In this document: positions 10,225-22,275 of the stretch, piece by piece | How the letters are laid out: the number at the start of each line of letters is the position of its first letter | Numbering within the stretch: the first letter of the stretch is position 1 | Origin: Dreissena polymorpha | Taxonomy: Eukaryota > Mollusca > Bivalvia > Myida > Dreissenidae | Reading direction: 5' to 3' | DNA length: 64,000 bases | NCBI RefSeq assembly: GCF_020536995.1 | Contig: NC_068356.1 | Span: 23,479,809-23,543,808 of the forward strand | The notes under the pieces: model-generated | Told to the model about the DNA's origin: nothing | Seen by the model: the letters and a program-made list of their open reading frames with translations, nothing else | Database searches by the model: none | Position numbers and translations under genes: made by a program

Positions 10225-10995
10225 TCAACTTTTGGCTCGTTACCACTCTAGAGGCCTAATTTGTTAATCCAATCTTGATGAAACTTGGCAAGAAGTATAT
10301 ATTGATGCCACCACAGGGGCAACATATATGACTTTATCTTGATACAACTTAGTGGGTATGCTTATATTGACAATATGTATGCCAATTTGGAGTTCAGGTT
10401 ATGTGCTAAGTCAAATTGTAGAACTCCACTCCAGATGCCACATTTATGACTCAATTTGATGAAACTTGGTCAAAATGTTTATCTTTTAATTTTTGAGGCT
10501 AAGTTTCTTTCAATGTAACATTCATCCAAAAACTAGGTCACCAGGTACAATATATAAAAACCTTCTTTTCACTTTAGAACTCACATTAATAACTCATTCT
10601 TGGTGAAACGTGGTCATAATGATAATCTTGAATGCTTGACATTGGATTCACATCATGTGCATTCAAAAACTAGGTCACTAGTTCAAATGTTCTTAATATC
10701 TTGTTACCACTCTAGATAACTTTATTGACACTCAATCTTCATAAAACTTCATTTGAATGATTTTTGTATTTTGTCTAGACCAAGTTTGAAATCGGGTCAC
10801 ATCTTTCTATTAACAAGTTAAAAAAGTTAAATCATAAACCACTCTAGAAGCCATATGTATTGACTCAATCATGTTCAAACTGGGTCAGAATGTTTATCTT
10901 TACAATATCAAGGCCATTTTCGAAACTTCAAGTCTTCTACCAAAGTTTTAAGTTGAACTAACGTAAGTCTTCAGGGTCATCCTGACCCTCTTGTT
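10225..10995. repeat. Long degenerate dispersed repeat
   Basis: Phrases such as CCACTCTAGA, TTGATGAAACTTGG and AACTAGGTCACTAG recur four to five times at intervals of roughly 120-170 bases, and the unit closes with GGGTCATCCTGACCCTCTTG. It is an old, diverged internal tandem repeat inside a transposon-like unit. No coding. Confidence 0.55.
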
Positions 10996-11424
10996 TCAAT
11001 AAGCAAGAAGGATATATTGGATTGCTTTCAATTAAGGAACTTATTGATGTTTTTAAAGATAATTTTTGCATTAAAGAAATATGCTGTGTGTTGTGTTGCT
11101 CAGTGTACTTAAAATACTTATGGTGTTTAATTTTAAAACAAAATGTATGTTTTCTACTCATTCTATGTTCAAAGGTCCTCAGTCTCTCTTGCAACAACAA
11201 AGCTGAAGTTGAAGTGTGAAAGAGAGAAAGAGTTGACATGAAATTGCTGCTTCAGCCTTAATTGGAACATCAGCAGCACCAGCAACAACAACACTTAAAA
11301 TTCAGCAATCAACCGTTCGATTGACGAAGGCTTTCAAATGTATGAGACTTGAGAAAATTAAATTGGAGATTCACCTTTGGTGAATGTTTTTTTTAATATT
11401 TGAGCGGATAATAACAATTGAGGC

Positions 11425-11610
11425 TTGAACATGTGCTTAAAGTGTCGTCCACGCAGGCTAATCTGGGTTAACACTTGTAGCTGTAATGGTATTTGTTTGT
11501 ATAAAGGAAGTCTTTTTGGCAAAAATCTAGCTAAGGCGGATTGTCGTCAGTGATTAGCCTGTGAGAACTGCATAGGCTAACTTGAGACAATACTCTACAT
11601 ACATTTAATT
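11425..11610. repeat. Fold-back dispersed repeat, fourth copy
   Basis: Carries GTGTCGTCCACGCAGGCTAATC at the left and GATTAGCCTGTGAGAACTGC at the right around AAGGAAGTCTTTTTGGC. Same family as 1283-1432. Confidence 0.7.
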
Positions 11611-11719
11611 TATGCTTTCCGGTGGTTTAAAGAGAAATATCAGTGAAATAAAACTGGTATTTCACTGTTTTAAACAGTGAAAAATAACAGTGAAAAAAAT
11701 CGATATTTTTCAGTTTTAC

Positions 11720-12000
11720 GGTGAAATGACGTCATTTTTCGACTAAATGACGTCATAAATACAGCGAAATTATCAAGCTTATCTCTTTTACAATATTAAT
11801 AAGCAGTGAAAAAAGCATTAAATAAAAAGAAAATGTGTTGGATTTGATGGAATATATATTTTAATTCACTTGTGATCATAAAAAATGAATATTTTCACTA
11901 CCGCAGCCTGGCTGCGCCACTTGTGAAAATATTATTGTATATGATCACTCGTGAAATAAAATCGATATTCCATCGAATCCAACAAATATCCTCTATACAT
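11720..12000. repeat. Dispersed repeat, copy 2 of the 905-1185 unit
   Basis: Shares GACGAAATGACG-like, AAAATGTGTTGGATTTGATGG, TATTTTCACT...GCGCCACTTGTG and ATCGAATCCAACAAATATCC blocks in the same order as 905-1185. Confidence 0.65.
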
Positions 12001-13020
12001 TTAACCCCATTTTCACGGAGTGAGGCTCAATTTTGTGAATATTCATATACATGTGGCATTATGATTCTGTCCATGTGACATTTTCATAGCTCGATGAACC
12101 AAATGCATCTAAAAATTATAAACTCATTTATTTGTATTACCATTTTATTGTTCCATTCCCTTGTTGCGAAATTACATCATTATTATGTGCCAACCTTTAC
12201 ACAGTAAATATGACATTACTGTTGGCATTTACCTGAACCCGAGCAGCGTAGGTTATGTTTGGGAGGCGGGTGGTTGACTTTTTAACTTCCATAATGACTG
12301 TTTCTTTTCATTTGTCTATGGCAAAATGACGCATTAAATGATGCCTTTAAACAAAAATGAAATCAGATACTATAGCGAGTTAGACAATTTTGATATTTCA
12401 GCCTATGTTAACTAAAAGTCTTTGTGTTGTAATTATAAGGGTTTAATAGTAATTAAAAATTATTTACTATGGGTAAAAATGTGGCGTCTTTTAGTGGTTT
12501 GCCTTTAACATTCTTTCTGCTCTATATTTCAAAACATTGGATCATCATGATAATTGGTGATAATATTTTTTATCATAATCTCTCGTCCAAGTTTTGTTAG
12601 CAGCCAGATCGACTTTAGCACTTTCAACATATGTTTTTGTTTAATGAACACAATTTGACCAAATTAAACTTGTCTGCCATTGCACTCACAATCACTGTAA
12701 CACAGTTTTCTAAACAGGCGTATGTTGTTGGCAATCTCGTTGTTCATTTATTTGGATTATGAACTGAGTGAAAAAATGAGCCCTGTCTAAGCATAAATAC
12801 CATAATAATTTATGCACTTGGCGTAATTTTCTTGACAATTTACATATCTTTCGGTGTACTGCTCACATTGCAAAACTGTGCAATGCTATGTAGAGTTTAT
12901 GCCCTGTGTCTAACTTCATGTCAAATGGTGACTGGCCTACTTAAAATGACCTTGTTGAGATGAATAGGATAATCTTGTGCTGATGCAACTGTTTCTCGTT
13001 GCTGCTATTTTATTTTACAG
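12001..13020. other. No gene seen
   Basis: AT-rich with stops in all frames. The end (TGCTATTTTATTTTACAG) is a good splice acceptor for the segment at 13021. Confidence 0.45.
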
Positions 13021-13262
13021 GAAAACATGTCAATTTACAAAGCACCCTTCCCTGAAAATCTGGCCAAGCTAATAAACAATGTGAATGCATCAACGTGACC
13101 CTTTAGAGAAACAGGATTCCAGGCCGAATGTCAAACCGTCTGGGCTCCAGCAGCAGCCTCAGCCGTGGGGGTCAGGTTCATGATGCACCTATGCTCTCAA
13201 TGCTCTCTGAACATCTTAATCTCACAGCAACAGTGGATAACATGCCCTTCAAGTTGGGGATG
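13021..13262 (+). pseudogene. Possible host exon, frame broken
   Basis: Flanked by a strong acceptor (TTTTATTTTACAG) and a donor-like ATG|GTAATG. Protein-like text appears in three successive frames: ENMSIYKAPFPENLAKLINN, then DPLEKQDSRPNVKPSGLQQQ, then LGSSSSLSRGGQVHDAPMLS followed by MLSEHLNLTATVDNMPFKLG. The last part is open to the donor and joins in frame with 14142 (GMVEGLPKPPSALR, then stop). The pattern suggests a former exon of a Ser/Gln-rich regulatory protein with frameshifts, or non-coding exon sequence. Family not recognised. Confidence 0.3.
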
Positions 13263-14141
13263 GTAATGCATGATAATTTTATTAAAACCCACAAACCAAG
13301 TCTTAGAGAGGATGTATTTGAGGCAATTTTCTGTTAGTTGGTTAGACAGATGGGAGTTTTGTCTGCATATTATGTAAAACAATTTTATCAAACCACATCT
13401 ACATTTCTCAAGGGATTACATTGATACTTCAGTTTTGTGAACCCCATGAAGTCTGGGTTTGATTGGTAGATGGTCATCTTGTGACAAAGCCCTTACTTAT
13501 CATTGGCCAAGTCACTTTTGCACAAGATCAAATTAATATCTTTGTATCTCACCACACATGGGAATTCAGAGGCTGTGTAACTTATATTCTTTTCAAGGTT
13601 ATTAACTGGCATTGTGCCCACAGTTGTGTGAATTTTTTAATTTGTTAATAAAAAAGAAAGCATAAAGCATTTGCATCACTTGTAATCAATAATGTTTGAT
13701 GAAGGAACAATCATTTTGCAATATGACAAATATTCCAGAATATATTTGTCTTTTGACGGATCTTGGTCAGTGTCTAGCAGTATCCTATCAACCAAGCCAC
13801 GTCTGCAAAGCAGCAATTTGTCTTCCACGTTTGAGCTACCTATTTGCCACAGTGTGTTGTCCACTCAACATGGATTGTTTTAATAAAACAAATGGAGTTG
13901 TAGAAGATATTTGCCGATTCCTGTGTATGATCATAATTGTATATGACACAATACATCAACAACACTCACGCATATGAACGGTAGCTTATACAAGTATTCA
14001 TGCACACATTAAAGGATGATTTTCTTTATAATGTTCATTCATTATCAAAATTCGTTTCCAAACATTTTAACATATCGATATATTGACTAGGCTTTGATTT
14101 ATTGTTTGATTTAATCACTTTTCCTCTCTTTTACTTACCAG

Positions 14142-14288
14142 GTTGAGGGTCTCCCAAAACCACCCAGTGCCTTGCGATGAAAACCTCCAACAGGACTGTG
14201 ACCTTGCCCTTGGACTCACCTAATGGTCAGGTTCAAGGTCACATGGGCTTAGATAGTCACTGCAGTAAAAAAGTGTATGGTTTTAAAG
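14142..14288 (+). CDS. Possible terminal exon, unidentified
   Basis: Follows acceptor CTTACCAG and ends before AAAG|GTACTT. In the frame that follows the 13262 donor it reads VEGLPKPPSALR then TGA, which would end a protein. Other frames are open for longer (for example AMKTSNRTVTLPLDSPNGQV), so the true frame is uncertain. Confidence 0.25.
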
Positions 14289-14741
14289 GTACTTGTTCAC
14301 AGAATTCATGAGTAGTTTGATTGACCAGACTGACATAACTAAAGCACATTTAAAATGGCTATATATACATAATATAAAAAAAACATACAAACATATAACT
14401 ACAAAGAATACCAATATTTGCAGTATGGTATTGCGAATTGCTTTTACTGCTTTTAATACAAAATAATATTAATAATCTCAGTTAAAAACCCAAAAGAAGG
14501 TAGTTTTTATAATTTTCTTTCTTAATTTTGTATATTAATTACTTTAGGTTATTCCATAAACTGTGTTGTTGTGGTTTTAATAATGTTTGAAAAATGATAT
14601 TGAAAACTCGATGACGAAGTTATATTATATTGTTCCATCTGTATTTGTAAACAAAATGACTGCAGAACAGGACATCACTACGTTAATGTATTAACATTTA
14701 CCTTTAAATTTGTATTTTTTTACAATTTTGTATTTGTATAC

Positions 14742-15075
14742 GGGTTGTGCGGTAGTCAAGTGGTAACACACTGGTCTACCAATCCAGAGGTCCCCGGTTC
14801 AATTCCTGGCCTAGGCACTGAAAAGTGCTTCAAGTGTTTCCCACCCATCTAGAGATGTACTGGTATGAAACCCAGGTAATTCTCGCGTGTATCGGTTCTA
14901 TACAATGAGCACGTAAAAGAACAAAGGGATCTATTCGCAAAGAGCTAGGGTATCGCACCCGGATTCCTTGTATCTCAATACTGTCTCTTCTGCTTGCTGT
15001 CTATTCAGCAAAAACCAAGGACCCCATTGGAAATAAGTGTTTGCACTTTCATGGGTTATCCTTGACTGCAAGGTC
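14742..15075 (+). repeat. tRNA-derived SINE
   Basis: Starts with a tRNA-like head: GGTAGTCAAGTGGTAACACA fits an A box and GGTTCAATTCC a B box, 40-45 bases apart. A tRNA-unrelated body follows, including TACAATGAGCACGTAAAAGA. Internal RNA polymerase III promoters drive such elements. The family is not assigned; the body resembles widespread mollusc SINEs. Confidence 0.75.
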
Positions 15076-16080
15076 AAAAGAAATACACATACACATTTAT
15101 CAAAATGACTAAAAAAGGGCATCAACAGAAACATGTTCATTTAAATATTGCTCAATCACTGACAGTAAACGGAAATTCTACAGAAAGAAAAATACTTTAA
15201 AATATTGCTCCATTGTTTTACTGTAAACGAATTGACTACAGAACAGGAATGTATCTTTAAACATTTCTCTTAAAATATTTTATATAATTTTCAGTAAAGA
15301 AGACTTCACAACATGACATCTGAGACTGCAGGGACGAAATGACTCACGTCAGCAGAGGAAGCCAAGACACAATACGAGAATTTCCAGCGGCTTACCTGCT
15401 TGTATGGGTTTATTTTAAACCTAATTATTATATGATTTAGTTAGGTAATTATATATATTTATATAGTTTAAATATAGATTTGATATTATTCACTGAAGTA
15501 AAAATATGGAAACAATTATTACAATATTTATGTTCAACATCAGCCAGCCAGTAAATTGTTTGTTTCTAAAAAAATGCAAATGTGTGTCGAATATCAATAG
15601 GACATTACGTTTGTCAACAACAGTGCACACAATCTGACACTTTTTTTCCACCATACTTTTTGTCAGTTTGTAAGGATGCAATTAAAAATAGTGTGTATCC
15701 GACTTTGCATCTGACCCCTATTAGAAGTAGAGCCCTGCCTATAAAGAGACTAATCCAGTACCGACCTGTGCACATGTCAATTGCAATAATCAAGCTGTCA
15801 TAATTGCACTTGTCTTTGGCTTATTCTCAGATGAGTCGCTATATCAATGTATTTAATGTTATTTTTTACCTTAAAAAATAACAGTGTGTAAATGTAAACC
15901 CTGTAAATTCAAGTGATTTCAAAATAAAACACATGCAAATGACTTTAAAACTGTCCTCGCGTTAGTTTCTGTTTTTGTACTGAACATAAAAAAGTGTTGC
16001 ATTTGGTAAATCTTCATTTATGAATAACACTTTTTCTAGAACAAGTATATTTAAACCCTTTCTTGTTAACCCGCCTCGTG
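15076..16080. other. AT-rich stretch, doubtful exon
   Basis: A segment at about 15297-15399 lies between ATTTTCAG and ATGG|GTTTAT and could be a short exon, but no frame is open throughout. Nothing else is recognised. Confidence 0.3.
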
Positions 16081-16086
16081 TATTTT

Positions 16087-16785
16087 ATGCCCCACTTCAA
16101 AGAAAAGGGGGTATATTATTTTGCAGGATGTTTGCCAGTCTGTCGTTGGGTGTGTTGGTAGACCAGTTGATTTCCTATAACTAACTCATCAACAAATTGA
16201 TCTATTGGCTTCATACTTCACATGTGCATTGGTCTTGGACAGTAGATGACCTCTATTGAAATTGGGGTCACTACTTCACAGGTAAAGGTCACTGTCACAA
16301 TAATTATGAAAATCATGTCAGATCAATAACTTGTCAACAAATTGACCAATTGGCTTGTTACTTCATATATGCATTTGCCTTGGACAGTAGATGGCCTCTA
16401 TTGAAAATGGGGTCGCTAGGTCAAAGGTCACAGTCACAATACGTGTGAAAATCCTTTTTGATCAATAACTCGTCAACAAATTGACCTATTGGCTTGATAC
16501 TTCACATGTGCATTGGCCATGGACGGTATATGACCCCTATTGAAATTGGGGTCACTAGGTTAATGGTCAAGGTCACTGTCGCAATTATAAGTGCAAAAAT
16601 TGTGTCCGATTAATAACTTGTCAAAAAATTGACCAATTGGCTTGATACTGAACATGTGCATCGGTCTTGGACAGTAGAGGATGTCTATTGAAATTTGGGT
16701 CACTAGTTCAAAGGTCAAGGTCACTGAGACATTAGGTGTTAAATTGGTATTCATTCGATATGTCATGAAAGGATTAGTTTAAGTT
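16087..16785. repeat. TATGCCCC-type dispersed repeat with ~140-bp internal units
   Basis: Begins TATGCCCCACTTCAAAGAAAA. Four internal units carry AACTCGTCAACAAATTGACC, GCTTGATACTTCACATGTGC and GGACAGTAGATGACC. The same end type opens the repeat at 53636. No coding. Confidence 0.65.
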
Positions 16786-16794
16786 TAAACCTAT

Positions 16795-16983
16795 TTATTT
16801 TAGCTCGATTGCATCGAAAGCCTAAGGCTTATATAAACGCTCTCGAGTCCGTTTCCTGGGCCTAGAACCAGTACTTGGTGTCTTTGGGGGAGATCTAAAG
16901 AACGCTCCCGCGGTGGGGATCGAACCCGTGACCTCCCGGTCGCTAGGCGGACACCATATCCATTACACCACGGCGACCTTCAT
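16795..16983 (-). repeat. tRNA-derived SINE, probably RUDI-like
   Basis: On the minus strand the head reads GGTCGCCGTGGTGTAATGGA, with B box GGTTCGATCCC, a near-perfect tRNA-like arm set. The body contains CCAAGTACTGGTTCTAGGCC and ends GCAATCGAGCTAAAATAAAT. From memory this body resembles the RUDI SINE of clams; that assignment needs a search. A degraded fragment of the same 3' end may lie at about 17120-17200. Confidence 0.75.
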
Positions 16984-17350
16984 GAAAGGATTGAGTGATG
17001 GGAGTCAAAGCTCTGTTTTGGGAGGCATCTGTCTCAAACTGCGGAGCTCTTGTTTTTATTGAAACATTCTTTAAAAAAAGTTTGGTGATAAATCAAAATG
17101 AACTTATGTTTCCTCTCTAATTATTTTAGCTTCATTGCATTGAATGCGTTTACATTTTCAAGTCGCTTTACAACTCTAGAACATCGTGGGCACAATGTAG
17201 GCTCTAGTTAAATCTTTTGACATTGCATTGTCGATATGAAAGGTCGAAACACTGACAAGTGTTTTGTTGGGTTTAAATTAGTTTTGTTTGTCCTTGAAAA
17301 CGCTAGTATTGTCTTTAATTTGTTTGACGCACGTGTTACTTTTATTCCAG

Positions 17351-17496
17351 AAAACCTGGGTAGCAGAGCAATGAGTATATCTCAGGAGCATTTGCAGTCA
17401 CAGCAAGTGAACCAGCGGCAGTCATCGTCTCTAGATTCCGAGATCCCCATGCTTCACAACCCTCAGTCTATGAACATCATGCATAGCAAACCTTGG
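17351..17496 (+). CDS. Putative host exon, Ser/Gln-rich
   Basis: Lies between acceptor TTTATTCCAG and donor TGG|GTGAGT. Reads NLGSRAMSISQEHLQSQQVN then QRQSSSLDSEIPMLHNPQSM and NIMHSKPW, with clear protein-like composition and GC above background. It joins in phase 0 to the exon at 20783. The style is that of a nuclear regulator, but no family is recognised. The 3.3-kb intron between them is filled with dispersed repeats. Confidence 0.5.
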
Positions 17497-17609
17497 GTGA
17501 GTTTTCGTGTCATATGCATGCTTTTTCGTGGCCTCACTTTCAGAGATTGGTGGGTGCATGTAGATTTACCCTTTTGTGTCCATACATCTTTCAATCCAGC
17601 TGTGTTTTT

Positions 17610-18482
17610 TTATGTCCCCCACTATTGTAATGGGGGACATATTGTTTTTGTCCTGTCTGTTGGTTGGTTGGTTTGCGCCAACTTTAACATTTGCAATAAC
17701 TTTTGCAATATTGAAGATAGCAACTTGATATTTGGCATGCATATGTATCTCATGGAGCTGCACATTTTGAGTGGTAAAAGGTCAAGGTCATCCTTCAAGG
17801 TCAAAGGTCAAATATATGGGTCAAAATTGCTCATTTAATGTACACTTTTGCAGTATTTCAATATTCAAGATAGCAACTTGATATTTGGCATGCATGTGTA
17901 TCTCATGGAGCTGCACATTTTGAGTGGTGAAAGGTCAAGGTCAATGTCAAGGTCATCCTTCAAGGTCAGATGTCAAATATATGTGGAAAAAATCGCTCAT
18001 TTTATGAGTACTTTTGCAATATTGAAGATAGCAACTTGATATTTGGCATGCATGTGTATCTCATGGAGCTGCACATTTTGAGTGGTGAAAGGTCAAGGTC
18101 AAGGTCATCCTTCAAGGTCAGAGGTCAAATATATGTGGCCCAAATCGCTTATTTTATGAATACTTTTGCAATTTTGAAGATAGCAACTTGATATTTGGCA
18201 TGCATGTGTATCTCATGGAGCTGCACATTTTGAGTGGTGAAAGGTCAAGGTCATCCTTTAAGGTCAAATATATGAGTCAAAATTGCTCATGAAATGTCAC
18301 TTCTGCAATATTGAAGCTAGCAATTTTATATTTGAAATGCATGTGTATCTCATGGAGCTGCACATTTTGAGTAGTGAAGGGTCAAGGTCATCCTTCAAGG
18401 TCAAACATCATATAGGGGTCAAGGTCATCCTTCAAGGTCAAACATCATATAGGGGGACATTGTGTTTCACAAATACATCTTG
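17610..18482. repeat. Dispersed repeat with ~150-bp internal array
   Basis: Opens with the palindrome TCCCCCACTATTGTAATGGGGGA and closes near GGGGGACATTGTGTTTCACA. Five internal units carry GATAGCAACTTGATATTTGG, CATGTGTATCTCATGGAGCTG and AAGGTCATCCTTCAAGGTCA. Open frames here simply follow the repeat. A truncated relative lies at 54119-54340. Confidence 0.8.
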
Positions 18483-18570
18483 TTTTGTCATGTGTGACCT
18501 AGAAAAGTATTGCTTCTTGTGTGATAAAATCAGACATATTTACAATCATGTGAACTTTCCTTCTTGTTTA

Positions 18571-19020
18571 TTATACCCTACAAACGAAGTTTAGGGGTGT
18601 ATATAGGAGTGAGCTTGTCAGTCGGTAGGTTTTTATTAAGTGTCCACTCTCTAATTCAAATTGTTTTCATCCGATTTTCTAGATCAAGTTCGAATATGGA
18701 TCATGCCGGGTCAAAAACTAGGTCACTGGATCACTAAGTGCGTTTTAAACATTAAATATTGTGTCCGCTCTCTTATTCAAGAAGTTTTCATCAGAGCTTC
18801 ACCAAACTTGGTTAGAATTTGTATCTAGATGATGTGTAGGTAAAGTTTGAACATGTGCCTTGCCGGGTCAAAAACTAGGTCACGGGGTCACTTAGTGCGT
18901 TTTAAACATTAAGGATGGTGTCCGCTGTTTTTTTGTGAAGGCAACATGCAAAATATTCAGTGTCAATGCAGCAGGTAGAGTATTAGTCACGTCTGTGACG
19001 AAGCTCTAGTTTTGGTTAAT
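18571..19020. repeat. TATACCCT-type dispersed repeat
   Basis: Begins TATACCCTACAAACGAAGTTT and ends GTCTGTGACGAAGCTCTAG. It contains a duplicated segment with GGTCAAAAACTAGGTCAC and CACTTAGTGCGTTTTAAACA. Confidence 0.6.
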
Positions 19021-19021
19021 T

Positions 19022-20405
19022 TTTAGCTCGGCTGTTTTCTGAGAAAACCCGAGCTATTTTCATAGACATCTCGTCGACCGGCGTAAGCGTCGTGCTAAAA
19101 CCTTAACATTGGCCTTAACTTTTTAAATATTCAAGATAGAAACTTGATATTTGGCATGCATGTGTATGTCATGAAGCTGCATATTTGAGTGGTAAAATTT
19201 CAAGGTGAACATCATCCTTCAAGGTCTAGGGTCGAAAAAACAAATCCAAGGGAAGTTATAAGCTTTATATGGACATAGTTATCTGACCTGCCAACGTATA
19301 TATTTTTGTTAAATAAATCAAAGTGGCGCAGTAGGCGGCATTGTGTTTCTGACAAACACATTGTGATAAAAGGTCAAGGTCATCCTTTACGGTCTACGGT
19401 AAAAAATACAAATCCAAGGGAAGTAATAAGCTTTAAAGGGCGATACCTAATCAATATTGAACATAGCAACTTGATATATTTGGCATGCATGTGTATCTCA
19501 TGGATCTGCACATTTTGAGTAGTGAATCTACAGTCACGGTAGTGGCTTTTAATTATTTGCTACTAAAAGTAGAGATTTGTTAGAGACAATTATTTTCAAG
19601 GGAAGTAATTTATTTAATTATAAATGTTATATTATATATTTCCTTACCAAGAATTGAAGTTCTTTTCACAGTTACTGGACAGATTTATTATTTTGATTAT
19701 TTATAACTCAAAAGTTTTATGAAAAAGAAAAATCAAATCTGGCTATGATCTCTTTTAAACCACAGGCCTTGGTTGTCAGTGATGTCTAACATGGTCATAA
19801 TTGACTGTGAGACCCCCCCCCCCCCCCGGTTGGATTGGACAAAATTCAAGGGAAGTAATAAGCTTGAAAGGGAGATGATTTCTTTACCTGCCAAATGATA
19901 AATAGCAATTTTATTTCAAAGCGGTTCAATAGGGGGCATTGTGTTTCTGACTAACACTTCTCTCATTTTAAATGATATAATTATCATTTCTTACCTGTTC
20001 TAATTTTTAAATGCTAGTTTTTATTAAATACCAGTGGACTTATGTCCATAGATACATGATGAACTCTGGCTATGATTTCTTTGATAAACCACAGGCCTAG
20101 GTTGTCAGTGTTGTCTGACTTGGTCATTTTTGACTGTCTACAGACCCCCCCCCCCCCCCGGTTGGATTAGACAAAATCCAAGGGAAGTAATAAGCTTTAA
20201 AGGGAGATGATTTCTATTCCTGCCAAATGATAAATAGAAATTTAATTTCAATGCGGCGCAGTAGAGGGCATTGTCTCTGACGAACACATCTCTTGTTGGG
20301 TCACTAGGTCAAAGGTCAAGGTCACTGTGATCTCTAAACAAAAAATAATATTTTCTGACAAGCTTTCGCAGCCGTGCGTGGCACCCGTGATGCCACGCTC
20401 TTGTT
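19022..20405. repeat. 'agctcgg' dispersed repeat with internal duplications
   Basis: Begins TTTTTAGCTCGGCTG and ends GTGATGCCACGCTCTTGTT. Internal segments of about 330 bases repeat, each with CAAGGGAAGTAATAAGCTT and GGAGATGATTTCT; two of them follow poly-C runs (about 19805-19826 and 20144-20159). This is the intact reference for the copy split at 2867-3897. Confidence 0.65.
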
Positions 20406-20782
20406 CTTTCATAGTAGTAAAGTTTTCAGTCAAAAGTAAAATGTGGTTGCATCGGTGACTTTTTGCCTACTTCACAGCAGACATCTCAGAAAAACTCTTT
20501 TTCAACATGTTTTATTTTCTATTGGCTAGTTGGCCCTTTCTAAATTGTTTTAAATGATAAGGAAATATTTTTCCAATGGAAAAATGTATGTTTATCGAAT
20601 ATCATCCCATATTTCTTGATTGATGGAGAGACTTCAGGTTAGTTGGTAGTAAAGTGGTTATAATTAACTTTTTATGTAACTCAATGTATAAAAGTGCTAT
20701 TATTGTTCTTGTTTATCATGGGTAACACTTGACATTTGACACTTGACTGACATTTACTGTTATGAATCTTTCTTTATTTCAG

Positions 20783-20851
20783 ACGTCCATTGACGAAATC
20801 AAACCGGCAAATCAGAAGGACAGCCTGTTGCTACAGTTGTTATCATATTAA
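20783..20851 (+). CDS. Putative last exon with an LXXLL motif
   Basis: Follows acceptor TTTATTTCAG. In the frame set by the exon ending at 17496 it reads TSIDEIKPANQKDSLLLQLLSY then TAA (20849-20851). LLQLL fits the LXXLL nuclear-receptor box, and the short segment looks like coactivator NR boxes; this is a motif-level likeness only. A 44-bp minisatellite begins about 55 bases after the stop, so the presumed 3' UTR would run into it. Confidence 0.45.
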   Translation, partial: TSIDEIKPANQKDSLLLQLLSY

Positions 20852-20906
20852 CCCCAGTCATACCGAAGAAGCTCAGAGATATAAATGGTGTTTAAGATGT
20901 GCTTGT

Positions 20907-22275
20907 CTCTGCATACTCCATGTCTGGTGTGAACATGTACAATTGAAGGTCTCTACATACACCATGTCTGGTGTGAACATGTACAATTGAATGTCTCTAC
21001 ATACACCTTGTCTGGTGTGAACATGTACAATTGAAGGTCTCTACATACACCATGTCTGGTGTGAACATGTACAATTGAAGGTCTCTGCATACCCCATGTC
21101 TGGTGTGAACATGTACAATTGAAGGTCTCTGCATACTCCATGTCTGGTGTGAACATGTGCAACTGAAGATCTCTACATACCACATGTCTGGTGTGAACAT
21201 GTACAAATTAATATCTCTATATACCCCATGTCTGGTGTGAACATGTACGATTGAAGGTCTCTACATACCACATGTCTGGTGTGAACATGTACAAATTAAT
21301 ATCTCTATATACCCCATGTCTGGTGTGAACATGTACGATTGAAGGTCTCTACATACCACATGTCTGGTGTGAACATGTACAAATAAAGGTCTGTACATAC
21401 CCCATGTCTGGTGTGAACATGTACAATTGAAGGTCTCTACATACCCTATGTCTGGTGTGAACATGTACAACTGAAGATCTCTACATACCCAATGTCTGGT
21501 GTGAACATGTACAATTTAATATCTCTATATACCCCATGTTTGGTGTGAACATGTACAATGGAAGGTCTCTACATACCACATGTCTGGTGTGAACATGTAC
21601 AAATAAAGGTCTGTACATACCCCATGTCTGGTGTGAACATGTACAATTGAAGGTCTCTGCATACTCCATGTCGGGTGTGAACATATACAATTGAAGGTCT
21701 CTACATACTCCATGTCTGGTGTGAACATGTACAATTGAAGGTCTCTACATACCACATGTCTGGTGTGAACATGTTCAATTGAAGGTCTCTACATACCCGT
21801 TGTCTGGTGAAAACATGTACAACTGAAGATCTCTACATACCCCATGTCTGGTGTGAACATGTACAATTGAAGGTCTCTACATACCACATGTCTGGTGTGA
21901 ACATGTACAATTGAATGTCTCTACATACCCGTTGTCTGGTGAGAACATGTACAACTGAAGATCTCTACATACCCCATGTCTGGTGTGAACATGTACAATT
22001 GAATGTCTCTATATACCCCATGTCTGGTGTGAACATGTACAATTGAAGGTCTCTACATACCACATGTCTGGTGTGAACATACACAATTGAAGGTCTCTAC
22101 ATACCCCACGTCTGGTGTGAACATGTACAATTGAAGGTCTCTACGTACCCAATGTCCAGTGTGAACATGAACAATTGAAGGTCTCTACATACCCCATGTC
22201 TGGTGTGAACATGTACAATTGAAGGTATCTACATACCCCGTGTATGGTGTGAACATGTACAATTGAAGGTCTCAT
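20907..22275. repeat. 44-bp minisatellite, about 31 units
   Basis: Unit GTGTGAACATGTACAATTGA followed by AGGTCTCTACATACCCCATG and TCTG. Variants (CACATGTC, CTGAAGATC, AATTAATATC) occur in repeated small groups, a sign of block amplification. The several small open frames on the minus strand are repeats of the same unit. Confidence 0.95.

Noticed and set aside
14750-14825. A functional tRNA gene on the plus strand
   Set aside because: It has A and B boxes but a poor acceptor stem and a SINE body downstream.
16895-16983. A functional tRNA gene on the minus strand
   Set aside because: The tRNA-like head is followed by a conserved SINE body, so it is a SINE copy.
17848-18594. Frames reading NLIFGMHVYLMELHILSGER
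   Set aside because: Translation of a common bivalve dispersed repeat; the same text recurs at 19440 and 54210.
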